Positions 28,656-37,333 of a stretch of 64,000 nucleotides of DNA are shown one piece after another (position 1 is the first letter of the stretch; each line of letters opens with the position of its first letter). The stretch is from Lyngbya sp. PCC 8106 (GTDB lineage: Bacteria; Cyanobacteriota; Cyanobacteriia; Cyanobacteriales; Microcoleaceae): NCBI RefSeq assembly GCF_000169095.1, contig NZ_AAVU01000001.1, positions 186,001 through 250,000 on the forward strand, in the 5' to 3' direction. Position numbers and translations under genes: made by a program. The notes below the pieces were generated by a model. The model was given only the letters and a program-made list of their open reading frames with translations, made no database searches and had not been told where the DNA came from.

Positions 28656-29855
28656 ATGTTTGTCTCTAAATATCAGGTTGGTGGCAGTCTCAAAAGTAAT
28701 GATCCAAGTTATATCATTAGGACAGCAGATTTAGAGCTTTATCAAGCCCTTAAACAGGGAAATTTTTGTTCTGTTTTTGAAGCTCGTCAAATGGGAAAGT
28801 CGTCTTTATTAGTCAGAACAAAACAACATTTAGAAGCAGAAGGATTTTGTTGTGTCTCTCTCAATCTAAGTAGTTTGAGTGACAAAAATACGAACCGAGA
28901 ATGCTGGTATAAAGGACTGTTATTCCAAATAAGCTGTGAGCTAAATTTAATCAAAAAAATCAACTTTAATTTTAATGCTTGGTGGAATCAACATAGAAAT
29001 CTCCAACCCATTCAGCGACTCCATTACTTTATTCGAGAACTTTTGACCCTTTATTTTCCGCAAACAAAACTAATTTTCTTGATGGATGAGGTCGATAGTC
29101 TCCTCAGTTTACCTTTTTCTCTGAATGATTTTTTTAGCTTAATTCGATTTTACTATAATCAGCGTGCGATCGCGATCGAATATAACTATCTAACTTTTGC
29201 TGTATTTGGTGTAGCAACGCCTTTAGATTTTATCAAAGATAGCCTTCAGAGTCCTTTTTATATTGGGACTGCTATCAAACTTTCAGGATTTAAAGCAACA
29301 GAAGTTCACCCCTTGATTACAGCATTTGAAGGTAAAGTCTCTCACCCTGATCTGATCTTAAAAGAAATACTGTGGTGGACAGAAGGACAACCTTTTTTAA
29401 CTCAAAAACTTTGTCAAATAATTTGGAAAATTAGTCAGAAAACGCCGAGAAACAATATCATTATTCCCGAGGGTAAAGAAAAACAATGGATAGCAACAAT
29501 TGTCTATTATTTTATTTTAAAAAATTGGAGATTTCAAGATGAACCCGAACATTTACAAACGATTCAAAATCGTCTAACTTATGATCAAAAACAAACTCAA
29601 AAAAATCTAAAAATTTATCATAAAATCTTACATAACTTTGACATTAAAGGAGATCAGAGTCGAGAACAGACTGAACTCCTACTCAGTGGATTAGTCGTCA
29701 AGCAGCAAGGTTTATTAAAAGTCAAAAATCCCATTTATCGCCATGTATTTAACCTCAAATGGGTTGAAGATCAACTCACTCGATTTACAACTTTAGAACA
29801 TCAAGATTTAGAATACCAATCTGTTTTCAATCGATCAAGCTTTTCTTCGAGTTGA
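28656..29855 (+). CDS. AAA_35-type ATPase-like protein
   Basis: A 399-residue protein of the same ATPase family as the upstream gene. The start MFVSKYQVGGSLKSNDPSYI and the P-loop EARQMGKSSLLVRTKQHL near residue 47 are standard for this family, in which the ATPase is usually joined to WD40 or other repeats; here it stands alone. Walker B is KLIFLMDEVDSLL near 145. ATG at 28656 is taken over the GTG two codons upstream. The C-terminus overlaps the 3' end of the opposite-strand pyruvyltransferase by 55 bases. Function is unknown; tandem placement suggests a two-component ATPase pair. Confidence 0.75.
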   Translation: MFVSKYQVGGSLKSNDPSYIIRTADLELYQALKQGNFCSVFEARQMGKSSLLVRTKQHLEAEGFCCVSLNLSSLSDKNTNRECWYKGLLFQISCELNLIKKINFNFNAWWNQHRNLQPIQRLHYFIRELLTLYFPQTKLIFLMDEVDSLLSLPFSLNDFFSLIRFYYNQRAIAIEYNYLTFAVFGVATPLDFIKDSLQSPFYIGTAIKLSGFKATEVHPLITAFEGKVSHPDLILKEILWWTEGQPFLTQKLCQIIWKISQKTPRNNIIIPEGKEKQWIATIVYYFILKNWRFQDEPEHLQTIQNRLTYDQKQTQKNLKIYHKILHNFDIKGDQSREQTELLLSGLVVKQQGLLKVKNPIYRHVFNLKWVEDQLTRFTTLEHQDLEYQSVFNRSSFSSS

Positions 29856-30724
29856 ACGGTTAAGCGTTCTAGTTGGGAATCTGAACTCAGTTGTTGTCGT
29901 CCAGTTTGAGCAATTTTTAGGAGTTGCATTCCATAAACTTCTTCTTGTTCTTGCCAAAATTGACTAATTTGGGGAAACTGTAGGAAACTATTTTTCCAAT
30001 GGGTAAAAGCGTTGAAACCTGAACGAATTCCACGAGCATATTTGGGATAAGATTTAATCAAAGGAGAAAGAAAATAAGGATAATATTGAACATCAATAGA
30101 AGAACACCAATCTTGCCATTTAAACGGTAAAATTCTCGGACTGGTTATTATCGGAATCCAAGGAACTCTAAAAGTATCCGCAATAATCGCACCGTGCATC
30201 GCTTCAGCTAATAAAACTTCTGTTTGGCTAATAGTAGATAAAACCTCATCAACAGAAGAACGGGGATCAAGATAACGAAACCCAATTTGTTCACAAATAC
30301 GTTGCCAGATTTGACCCGCAAAAGTGGCATGATGAATATGAGGTATATAGGTAAAACGATAATTTTTTTGGGGTGAAGGCTGATATAAACGCCGGGTTAA
30401 AATTGCGCCATCTGTAATTGCTAAATCAGGGGATAAACCTAACTTTTGAGCCGATAATTTTCCGCGAACACAGTAAAGTTTCCAGTTTTTATCTAAAGTT
30501 TTTAAAGGCTGTTCATAACCGACACCTGTACTAAAAATAATTAACTGTTTTGCTTGAGGAACTCGTTGAGATAAAAATTGATTGAGTAGTGTTCCGATGC
30601 CAATAAAAGTCGTTGTTTCATCTTCATCAAAAAATCCCGGTAATAGTTGGGGCCATAACCAGTGATTCAGTTGATCTCCAAAATTACTAGACCCATCTCG
30701 ACGTTTGTAGTAAAAAAGTTTCAT
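29801..30724 (-). CDS. Polysaccharide pyruvyl transferase family protein
   Basis: A 307-residue protein of the polysaccharide pyruvyl transferase family (CsaB-like), which moves a pyruvyl group from phosphoenolpyruvate to a sugar hydroxyl. Typical segments are SSNFGDQLNHWL, FIGIGTLL, IIFSTGVGYEQ, LYCVRGKLSAQKLG, DLAITDGAIL and EAMHGAIIADTFRVPWIP. Pyruvyl groups make surface polysaccharides acidic. It overlaps the upstream glycosyltransferase by four bases (ATGA at 30721-30724), so the two are coupled. The C-terminal helix beyond about residue 270 overlaps the AAA gene on the other strand. Confidence 0.85.
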   Translation of the reverse strand: MKLFYYKRRDGSSNFGDQLNHWLWPQLLPGFFDEDETTTFIGIGTLLNQFLSQRVPQAKQLIIFSTGVGYEQPLKTLDKNWKLYCVRGKLSAQKLGLSPDLAITDGAILTRRLYQPSPQKNYRFTYIPHIHHATFAGQIWQRICEQIGFRYLDPRSSVDEVLSTISQTEVLLAEAMHGAIIADTFRVPWIPIITSPRILPFKWQDWCSSIDVQYYPYFLSPLIKSYPKYARGIRSGFNAFTHWKNSFLQFPQISQFWQEQEEVYGMQLLKIAQTGRQQLSSDSQLERLTVQLEEKLDRLKTDWYSKS

Positions 30725-31755
30725 TTTTCAAGTTTATCTAATGCGAAAGATACAATTTTAGACTGTCCTCGATTAATTATCCAAGATAAATAACGAGTTT
30801 CGAGAATCATATTTTGAACTCGACGAGGTTTAGAACACCAGTCATCAAAAGCAGGAATAGCAATTTCTGTGAGAAAGTAACGCCACTTTTTAGTGATTTG
30901 ATTAGAGTTAACTTGATTCAATTTGAATTGACTATTTTTGACTATATATTCACGTAGATTTCTATTAGTTTTTAACTGTTTTAACGCAAAAATTAACTCA
31001 TTTAAAGAAGTAACTTCTAAATAATTAAAGTTTGGTATTCCCTCAGCTCGATAGGCAGATTCATTACCTAACACAGCAGGAACACCTGCTAACCAAGCAT
31101 TAAAAAGTTTAGTTGCGGGTTTATTAACATATTTATTATTTTTGCCAAAACTCCGAATAGCCACAACTGCATCAGCTTGACTATAATCATTCCAACGATT
31201 ATCAATCGTCTGATAATCTGTCCAATGATTTTGATTAATAATAGGACACCAATTTAAGCCAAGTTGATTGAGTGTATTGTGCCATTCCAAGCTTGAAAGT
31301 TCAGGAGTGAGATTACTTTTATGACCAAAAAAAACAATATTTTTAAACTGATTTCCCCGTTGAGAATCCCGAGGAATTAATCCCGGTTGTGGCCAGTGAG
31401 GAATATAATACCCAGGGTTTATTGTCTCTACTTCTTCAGGATTTTGAACCACATGAAGTTGAGCATAGGGATAAAAATTTGACTCGGCTTTGATACAAAC
31501 TAGCAGTAAATTATTCCCGGGTTTTAATTGCTGATTAATAGAAAGACAGTTGCGATGAGTAAGAACAATTCCAGACTGAGGAAAATAATCAACTAATTGA
31601 CAAGGAAAGCCATCCGCTTTTAGACGAAGATAAGTTTGTAAGATCCAAGCATAAATTCCGAGTCCAAATCCAGCCCAATTTTCATTGATATTTTGAGGTA
31701 TTTTTTGGGGAAACAAATCACAAGGGATGTAAAAGTAGATATTTGGCTGAATCAT
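30721..31755 (-). CDS. Glycosyltransferase-like protein
   Basis: A 344-residue protein that looks like a glycosyltransferase with the GT-B fold: an N-terminal half ending around residue 190, then a C-terminal half with AVVAIRSFGKNNKYVNKPATKLFNAWLAGVPAVLG, where the conserved N/K-P-x-x-K and the following small-residue loop usually bind the sugar nucleotide. No exact family was recognised. It lies between a GT2 gene and the pyruvyltransferase, 13 bases after the former, and is probably part of one polysaccharide operon on the minus strand. Confidence 0.65.
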   Translation of the reverse strand: MIQPNIYFYIPCDLFPQKIPQNINENWAGFGLGIYAWILQTYLRLKADGFPCQLVDYFPQSGIVLTHRNCLSINQQLKPGNNLLLVCIKAESNFYPYAQLHVVQNPEEVETINPGYYIPHWPQPGLIPRDSQRGNQFKNIVFFGHKSNLTPELSSLEWHNTLNQLGLNWCPIINQNHWTDYQTIDNRWNDYSQADAVVAIRSFGKNNKYVNKPATKLFNAWLAGVPAVLGNESAYRAEGIPNFNYLEVTSLNELIFALKQLKTNRNLREYIVKNSQFKLNQVNSNQITKKWRYFLTEIAIPAFDDWCSKPRRVQNMILETRYLSWIINRGQSKIVSFALDKLEK

Positions 31756-31768
31756 TGATTGTGTGTTT

Positions 31769-32716
31769 CTAGGCTTTTAACCAATAATAGAACGGACTAA
31801 TTAAGCTACTCCAATAGAGTTCCAATTCACAACGACTGACTATATCGGTATTGAGAACTTTATAATGAGTCCAGTAATGAACGATTAATTTACGAAGATC
31901 ATTCAAGAGATAAATAACTGTAAATAAGGGCTTTTTCCAGGTTGGAAGTTGCAGCATTCGAGTATAATAGCGACTCAAACCAATTCCCCGCAGCAGCTTC
32001 AGTAGATAAGATTTTTGTAACCGACTATTAGGAATATGATGATCAACAATCATCTGAGGATTGTGCCAAATTTCCCAACCTGTTTTTCTCAAATAAGATA
32101 AAATTTCAATATCTTCGCCTTTGTTGTTTAAAGATTTTGCGGAAACTCCGGTGAAAAAAGGGTGTTCGGGTACGCAGTCTAACCAAGCTTGCTTCCGAAC
32201 CACTAAACCTGCACCCGGAGGAAATAACCACCGTTCTAATAAGTCATAACGAAAGGCTTCTCTACCTCGATTAATAATCGCTAAAAAGCAAGCAATTCGA
32301 TGGAAGTTTTCCGGGGGATTTGCTTCATACAACGCTTCAAGTTGACTTCCATAGGCTCCTGCTTTAGGATGGGATTGAGCAAACAAATAAGCTGAGTAAA
32401 CCCAATTGAGATGAGGTAAATTATCGTCATCTAAAAAGCCGATTAGAGGGCTTTGGGCTTCCTGAATTGCTAAACGTCGAGCAAATGCAATCCCTTGTTT
32501 GGGTTCAAAACAATATCGGATTTTGGGGGATTTTTTTGAGAATTCTGATTGATATTCTTGAACAACTTTTTGGGTCTGATCCGTGCTATTGTTGTCAATA
32601 ACTAGAATTTCCCAAGCCAAGTTTTCAGTCTGTTCTTGAGAACATAATCGCTCTAGAACTTCAGGTAAACGATGTTCTCCGTTATAAGTGCAGATCACCA
32701 CTGAAAAATTCATCAT
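31769..32716 (-). CDS. GT2 glycosyltransferase, HpsE-like
   Basis: A 315-residue GT-A family 2 glycosyltransferase. It begins FSVVICTYNGEHRLPEVLER, has the metal-binding aspartates in LIGFLDDDNLP near residue 100, and SLNNKGEDIEIL with the catalytic acid near 215. This resembles HpsE, a glycosyltransferase of the hormogonium polysaccharide locus of filamentous cyanobacteria; the identity is inferred. It is the first gene of the minus-strand cluster with the two enzymes that follow. Confidence 0.8.
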   Translation of the reverse strand: MMNFSVVICTYNGEHRLPEVLERLCSQEQTENLAWEILVIDNNSTDQTQKVVQEYQSEFSKKSPKIRYCFEPKQGIAFARRLAIQEAQSPLIGFLDDDNLPHLNWVYSAYLFAQSHPKAGAYGSQLEALYEANPPENFHRIACFLAIINRGREAFRYDLLERWLFPPGAGLVVRKQAWLDCVPEHPFFTGVSAKSLNNKGEDIEILSYLRKTGWEIWHNPQMIVDHHIPNSRLQKSYLLKLLRGIGLSRYYTRMLQLPTWKKPLFTVIYLLNDLRKLIVHYWTHYKVLNTDIVSRCELELYWSSLISPFYYWLKA

Positions 32717-33081
32717 AACAGTCTAAAATAATGTCAATAACTGGATTTTATTTTACAGTTTTACACGATAAACTACAAGATGGGGATATTTCAAGACTTC
32801 GGATGATGGTTTTTGAAAATCAGATTTTTCTGATATTATAGTATAGAGTTTAAGTCAAGATTAAAACGGGCAGCTAATACACCCCTTTTTACAAAATATT
32901 TATATAAACTTGATCTCCAGGGGCTTTGTGTAAAGTGATTAGCGAATATCGGAGTCAACGATTTGACTGATTCTCCTCAGTACGAGGACTGGGTAATCAT
33001 AAATGCTCTAAATTGATTGGAATTGTTGTAGTATGATCAAGTTGCTCTAAATTTTTGATTTGAGAAGATAACCCTAATAAA
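32717..33081. other. Intergenic region, 365 bases
   Basis: Divergent space between the GT2 gene and the DUF790 gene. It contains a small hairpin ATCAGA/TCTGAT near 32820-32836. No promoter pair could be assigned with confidence. Confidence 0.4.
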
Positions 33082-34311
33082 ATGTTACCGAGTGATTTAT
33101 TAAGTCATCGCCAACAAGGAGAAACCATCATTCCCCTGCGTCTGAAGATTGACGCTCAAAATTTAGAGACAGCAACTCAGGCGATTTCCTGCTTTCAAAA
33201 CTCGGTTAATTCGACTCAGGGAGAACTCAACCAACGTCTAAGCGAATTTGAAGGAGATAGTCCTAATTATCGCCTCCAACGTGGACTCGCTCATTTATTA
33301 AAAAGTGGTTTTTGTACTTTTGAAATTATTAGTCCTCTCGAACCTGTTGAATTACGAGAACAGGTATTTACCTTAGCCGCCCAAACAATTCCCAGTTTAG
33401 AAAGTACACAAAAAACATTAGAAACTCTGGCTTTAAATTTATCTCAAAATTTGAAACGAGAAGTTGTTTTAGATGAAATTAGAGCAGGTTTATATGCAGA
33501 TTTACAAGAAAATAGAATTCTCACGCAATTTGACGAACCAACTCCTGAAGCCTTATTACATCGGTTTAATTTATCTCAAGTTCAGGGAATTTTTTATCGG
33601 GCTAGCGAGATTCAAATTAATGCTCATCGTAATGATCCCGGTGAATATAAGCTCTTATTTCGCTATCTCAAGTTCTTTCAATTAATGACCTATATTGAAG
33701 GCGATGCTGAACATGGTTTTACCCTAACTTTAGACGGGCCAACCAGTTTATTTAAACCCAGTACCCGTTATGGTTTAGCATTAGCTAAAATGATTCCGGC
33801 TTTACTTCATGTAACTCGCTGGAGTCTCAAAGCTAAATTACAACAACGTGATCCTTATAGTGGAGTCATTCGGACAGGCTACTTTAGCCTCAATTCTGAT
33901 TGTGATTTAGTCAGTCATTATCCCCCTGGAAAACCCTATGATAGTATGCTAGAACAGTCTTTTGCCAAACGTTGGAAATCACTAAAAACCGACTGGAAAC
34001 TCGAACGCGAAGTTGATTTGATTCCCCTTCCCGGAAGTGTAATGATTCCTGATTTTCGTTTGGTTCATCCGGATGGACGAGTGTTTTTATTAGAAATTGT
34101 TGGGTATTGGCGTCCGGAATATTTACAAAAGAAATTTTATCAAGTTCGTCATTCTGACTGTGATCATTTAATCTTAGCGATTTCCGAACGCTTGAATTTA
34201 GAAAAAGCAGGGGTTAAACTTAATAATATTCCTGCTTGTATTGTCTGGTTTAAAAACAAGTTACAGCCGAAAGCAATTTTAGAGGTGATTGAACCCTCAT
34301 CCAAAGACTAA
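33082..34311 (+). CDS. DUF790 (Bax1-like) nuclease
   Basis: A 409-residue DUF790 protein. Archaeal members (Bax1) bind the XPB helicase and act as a structure-specific DNA nuclease. The C-terminal domain (about 290-409) shows a PD-(D/E)XK-like core in VMIPDFRLVHPDGRVFLLEIVGYWRPEYLQKK. The N-terminal 280 residues match the family start MLPSDLLSHR and RPRY-type contacts. No XPB helicase is in this window, so a partner would be elsewhere. The stop overlaps the convergent small gene by four bases. Confidence 0.82.
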   Translation: MLPSDLLSHRQQGETIIPLRLKIDAQNLETATQAISCFQNSVNSTQGELNQRLSEFEGDSPNYRLQRGLAHLLKSGFCTFEIISPLEPVELREQVFTLAAQTIPSLESTQKTLETLALNLSQNLKREVVLDEIRAGLYADLQENRILTQFDEPTPEALLHRFNLSQVQGIFYRASEIQINAHRNDPGEYKLLFRYLKFFQLMTYIEGDAEHGFTLTLDGPTSLFKPSTRYGLALAKMIPALLHVTRWSLKAKLQQRDPYSGVIRTGYFSLNSDCDLVSHYPPGKPYDSMLEQSFAKRWKSLKTDWKLEREVDLIPLPGSVMIPDFRLVHPDGRVFLLEIVGYWRPEYLQKKFYQVRHSDCDHLILAISERLNLEKAGVKLNNIPACIVWFKNKLQPKAILEVIEPSSKD

Positions 34312-34592
34312 CTGACTTCCATAAATTCCATAACGGGGCCAGTTGAATCTTTGACCATCGCGATTCCTGTAAATCCCCAACGTTGTAAAATCCCTTTTAA
34401 TTGAGAACCTGAAATCGATTCTACACTAAAACGGTCAGCAACATCACTAGCGTGTTTATTGAGATAACTTAACGCTTCAAAATCTTCAGAAAAAAGCAAT
34501 AAAAATCCTTGAACCGAATCAGGATTAGGTCGAGCGGAAACATATTGACCATCGACTCTAGAACGCAAAAGATAGTAAATTTGAGAATACAT
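34308..34592 (-). CDS. Small cyanobacterial protein of unknown function
   Basis: A 94-residue soluble protein, probably alpha/beta: YSQIYYLLRSRVDGQYVSAR, then FLLLFSEDFEALSYLNKH and QLKGILQRWGFTGIAMV. It has no recognised motif. The coding pattern is good and it is read opposite the DUF790 gene, sharing its last four bases. Confidence 0.7.
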   Translation of the reverse strand: MYSQIYYLLRSRVDGQYVSARPNPDSVQGFLLLFSEDFEALSYLNKHASDVADRFSVESISGSQLKGILQRWGFTGIAMVKDSTGPVMEFMEVS

Positions 34593-34666
34593 TTTAATTC
34601 AGTTATTCAACATTACAAGATGGATAGATGGAAACAAAAAACAATCTAACTTTCGGGCTAATTCTC

Positions 34667-35719
34667 CTATTTTAGATTTTCGAGTTTAATTCTAGGATCA
34701 ACAAATTTGAGCAGCAAATCTGCTAAAAGATTACCCACAATTAACATCACAGCCCCTAGCATCAAACTCGCCATGACCAAATACAAATCTTGCTGTCGAA
34801 CGGCTTGTAAAACCAGTTTACCGAGTCCCGGCCAATTAAAAAAGTTTTCGGTAATAAAAGCACCTCCCAATAAACCCGCAAACTCAAAACCCAGTAAAGT
34901 AATTAAAGGATTAACCGCATTTCGCAAAGCATGAACATAAATCACTCGATTTTCTGGAAGTCCTTTTGCTCGTGCAGTTTGAATATAATCTTGACGCAAA
35001 ACATCCAATAATTGTCCCCGCATTAACCGTTGTAAACCTGCAAAACTGGTAATACTTAAAGCAATCGTAGGTAAGATCATATGCCAGGCTATATCCGCAA
35101 TTTTACCCCCCAAAGAAAGATCAGGAAAATCAATACTGGTCATTCCCCCTACCGGAAATAAAGGAGACGTTGTTTGAGCCAGATAGAGTAACAATAAAGC
35201 GGTGATAAAAGCGGGGAATCCTTGACCGGTATAACTCAACACTTGTAAAATCCGATCTAGCCTTTTATTTTGATTAACTGCGGCAATAATTCCCAGAGGA
35301 ATCGCAATCGCCCAAGTAATAATCAGAGAAGAAATCGCTAGTAATAAAGTCGCCGGAACTCGCTCCCAAAGTAAATCAGCAACAGGCCGACGGTTCTCAA
35401 AACTAAACCCAAAATCTCCTTGAGTAATGATTTGTTTTAACCAAATCCAATATTGTTGAATCGGAGGTTTATCCAAGCCAAATTCTTCTCGGAGTTGGGT
35501 AATCGTTTCTGGGGAAATTTGCGGCATATCTTGATATTTATCTAAAAAATTTCCCGGTGCAAGCTGAGTTATGGTAAAACAAAGAGCCGAAGCTAAAAGC
35601 AGTGTAATTGCAGCTTGAAAAAGACGCTTGACAATATAAGCAAACGTTTCATTAGCAAAGATCGAAAGCAAGGAATTCCAAAACCGTTTTCCGACTTGAG
35701 TAAAAGTTTCACTGGTCAT
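34667..35719 (-). CDS. ABC transporter permease, peptide/nickel type
   Basis: A 350-residue permease of the DppB/OppB family. Six membrane helices start with FQAAITLLLASALCFTITQL; the cytoplasmic loop LRQDYIQTARAKGLPENRVIYVHALRNAVNPLI carries the EAA-type motif that couples to the ATPase. The N-terminus LIxxLAPGNF (TQLAPGNFLD) is typical. No second permease, ATPase or binding protein lies beside it, so partners are elsewhere. The substrate is not determinable (oligopeptides, nickel or others). Confidence 0.88.
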   Translation of the reverse strand: MTSETFTQVGKRFWNSLLSIFANETFAYIVKRLFQAAITLLLASALCFTITQLAPGNFLDKYQDMPQISPETITQLREEFGLDKPPIQQYWIWLKQIITQGDFGFSFENRRPVADLLWERVPATLLLAISSLIITWAIAIPLGIIAAVNQNKRLDRILQVLSYTGQGFPAFITALLLLYLAQTTSPLFPVGGMTSIDFPDLSLGGKIADIAWHMILPTIALSITSFAGLQRLMRGQLLDVLRQDYIQTARAKGLPENRVIYVHALRNAVNPLITLLGFEFAGLLGGAFITENFFNWPGLGKLVLQAVRQQDLYLVMASLMLGAVMLIVGNLLADLLLKFVDPRIKLENLK

Positions 35720-35829
35720 TGCAATTATTCAGTTAAAAAGAGCAGAGGAAAGACGTTGAGTGCAACGCCTATTTAAAAACCACAAATCACTCACTCATCA
35801 TTAAGGAGTCATCTGATTTTCACCATTGA

Positions 35830-36345
35830 CTATTCGTATTGTAATAAACTCACAATCGGTACATTGGGTAAATTTTTTCGTCCATCTAAGGCAATTAATT
35901 CGATGATAAAGGCAAAACCCACCAATTCACAGCCCGCTTTTTCGACCAATTGAGCGGTTGCTTGGGCGGTTCCACCTGTCGCAATCAAATCATCAACAAT
36001 TAACACTCGACTCCCAGAAGACATTGCATCTTGGTGCATTTCCAGGCAATCTTTGCCATACTCGAGCTGATATTCAACCGCATAAACAGGAGCGGGTAAC
36101 TTTTTCGGTTTACGAACCGGGATAAAGCCAATTCCCAACTGGTAAGCCAGAGGAACACCAAATAAAAAGCCGCGAGACTCCATCCCGACAATATAATCTG
36201 GAGACAGAGCAGCACATTTGTCGCTAAGTTGGTCAATGGTATAGCGTAACCCTTTCGCATCAGACAACAAAGTTGTAATATCCCGGAAGACGATGCCGGG
36301 CTGAGGAAAATCTGGAATATCACGAATCAGAGACTTGAGATCCAT
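35830..36345 (-). CDS. apt: Adenine phosphoribosyltransferase
   Basis: A 171-residue Apt, which makes AMP from adenine and PRPP. The family start DLKSLIRDIPDFPQPGIVFRDITTLL, the MESRGFLFGVPLAYQLG region and the PRPP-binding motif VLIVDDLIATGGTA (about residues 117-130) are all intact. It is a short full-length member. Other adenine-nucleotide genes lie further along the window (an adenosine-deaminase family gene and purA), but not in one operon. It appears monocistronic. Confidence 0.95.
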   Translation of the reverse strand: MDLKSLIRDIPDFPQPGIVFRDITTLLSDAKGLRYTIDQLSDKCAALSPDYIVGMESRGFLFGVPLAYQLGIGFIPVRKPKKLPAPVYAVEYQLEYGKDCLEMHQDAMSSGSRVLIVDDLIATGGTAQATAQLVEKAGCELVGFAFIIELIALDGRKNLPNVPIVSLLQYE

Positions 36346-36727
36346 AAATCGTTAGGATAGGTGTTAGGGTTGATACTCCCACAGTTTGTTCTAGTGGGCT
36401 TTTTGGCTCGATTTGGGAAAGCCGTACCCTCATTATTGGGGGTGATGGGGGCCAACGAGCAGGCGATTTCGTTGCCTCAAAAATCCTACACTAGAAGGTT
36501 ACAGGGTGATTCAGTTTAGACTACCGATCTGATCTGATCATTCCTTTTGTCTCCTGATTACCGGAAAAATTGCCCAAAAAATCTCATAATTGAGTTGATC
36601 CTCATTAATTTGTATTAGATATGGATTCTAAAAATTGTGGGTATCCCTAAATGATGTCCTGTTCTGAGCAGTTATATTCTTTTCAATATTTCCTGTCCGT
36701 CGTGAATTCCGTTAACCGTAAGTGTAA
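36346..36727. other. Intergenic region, 382 bases
   Basis: Space between apt and the DUF3038 gene. A CCCAC/GTGGG hairpin followed by CTTTTT (36378-36404, plus strand) looks like a terminator but no plus-strand gene ends before it. No other element was recognised. Confidence 0.4.
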
Positions 36728-37333
36728 ATGCAAGTAGAAAGTACCACCACCCAATCAAACCCCATCATTTTGGACAGCCTACCGGATTTTCCTCTCTCCG
36801 ATAAGGGATGTCCCCGTCGTACCCGTTTACAAATCGACCTGATGTTATTGGCGATTGAAGCATTGTATCTTGGCGGTTCTGAACATATGCTGGCATTGGT
36901 GTCCCAACTTGACCTGCAAGATATTATTAAAAATCGGGTGATCTTATGGCAACTTCGCAGTACAAACCCCCTACGCCGTAATAGTCAGCGACGCCCTCTC
37001 AGTCTGATAGAAGCCAAGGCGTTAGTCGTGATTATCTGTAATTTAAGCCGCAGATTAACCGTTCGGAATCGTCAGTTATTGATGGACTACGAACAAATGC
37101 AAAAGAAACAAATGCCCCTCAACCAGCATTTACAATTATCAAGTTATCTCGAACGTTTTCGCGCCCACTTCCGCAGTCGGATGAATCCTCGTAGAGCCGG
37201 AGTCATGGTTTATAGTTCAGATGAGAAGTTAGATGAACTGGCAATGGACTTGTTGAGGAAATTGCTGTTTTGTACGGGTACAAACGGAATGCAGAGATTT
37301 TGGATTAGTTTGTTTGATGGAGAAGTAGAATGA
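36728..37333 (+). CDS. DUF3038 protein
   Basis: A 201-residue mostly helical protein of the cyanobacterial DUF3038 family. Recognisable blocks are LDSLPDFPLSDKGCPRRTRL, QIDLMLLAIEALYLGGSEHM, NRVILWQLRSTNPLRR and AKALVVIICNLSRRLTV. No catalytic motif is evident. Its last bases overlap the start of the DUF4335 gene by four bases; the two families are found side by side in cyanobacteria and probably act together. Confidence 0.8.
   Translation: MQVESTTTQSNPIILDSLPDFPLSDKGCPRRTRLQIDLMLLAIEALYLGGSEHMLALVSQLDLQDIIKNRVILWQLRSTNPLRRNSQRRPLSLIEAKALVVIICNLSRRLTVRNRQLLMDYEQMQKKQMPLNQHLQLSSYLERFRAHFRSRMNPRRAGVMVYSSDEKLDELAMDLLRKLLFCTGTNGMQRFWISLFDGEVE

Noticed and set aside
28656..29855. Possible WD40 or peptidase part after the second AAA domain
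   Set aside because: The protein ends after the ATPase-like region; no WD40 repeat or catalytic domain is visible.
30721..31755. Possible function assignment of the glycosyltransferase to a known family
   Set aside because: The fold is suggested by the C-terminal half only; no family motif was clear enough to name a donor or acceptor.
29801..32716. Minus-strand sugar cluster considered as a full hps locus
   Set aside because: Only three genes are present (GT2, GT-like, pyruvyltransferase); the hallmark pilin-like and other hps genes are missing, so only an HpsE-like label was kept.
36378..36404. Hairpin with T run considered as a terminator
   Set aside because: It is on the strand opposite to apt and no plus-strand gene ends before it.
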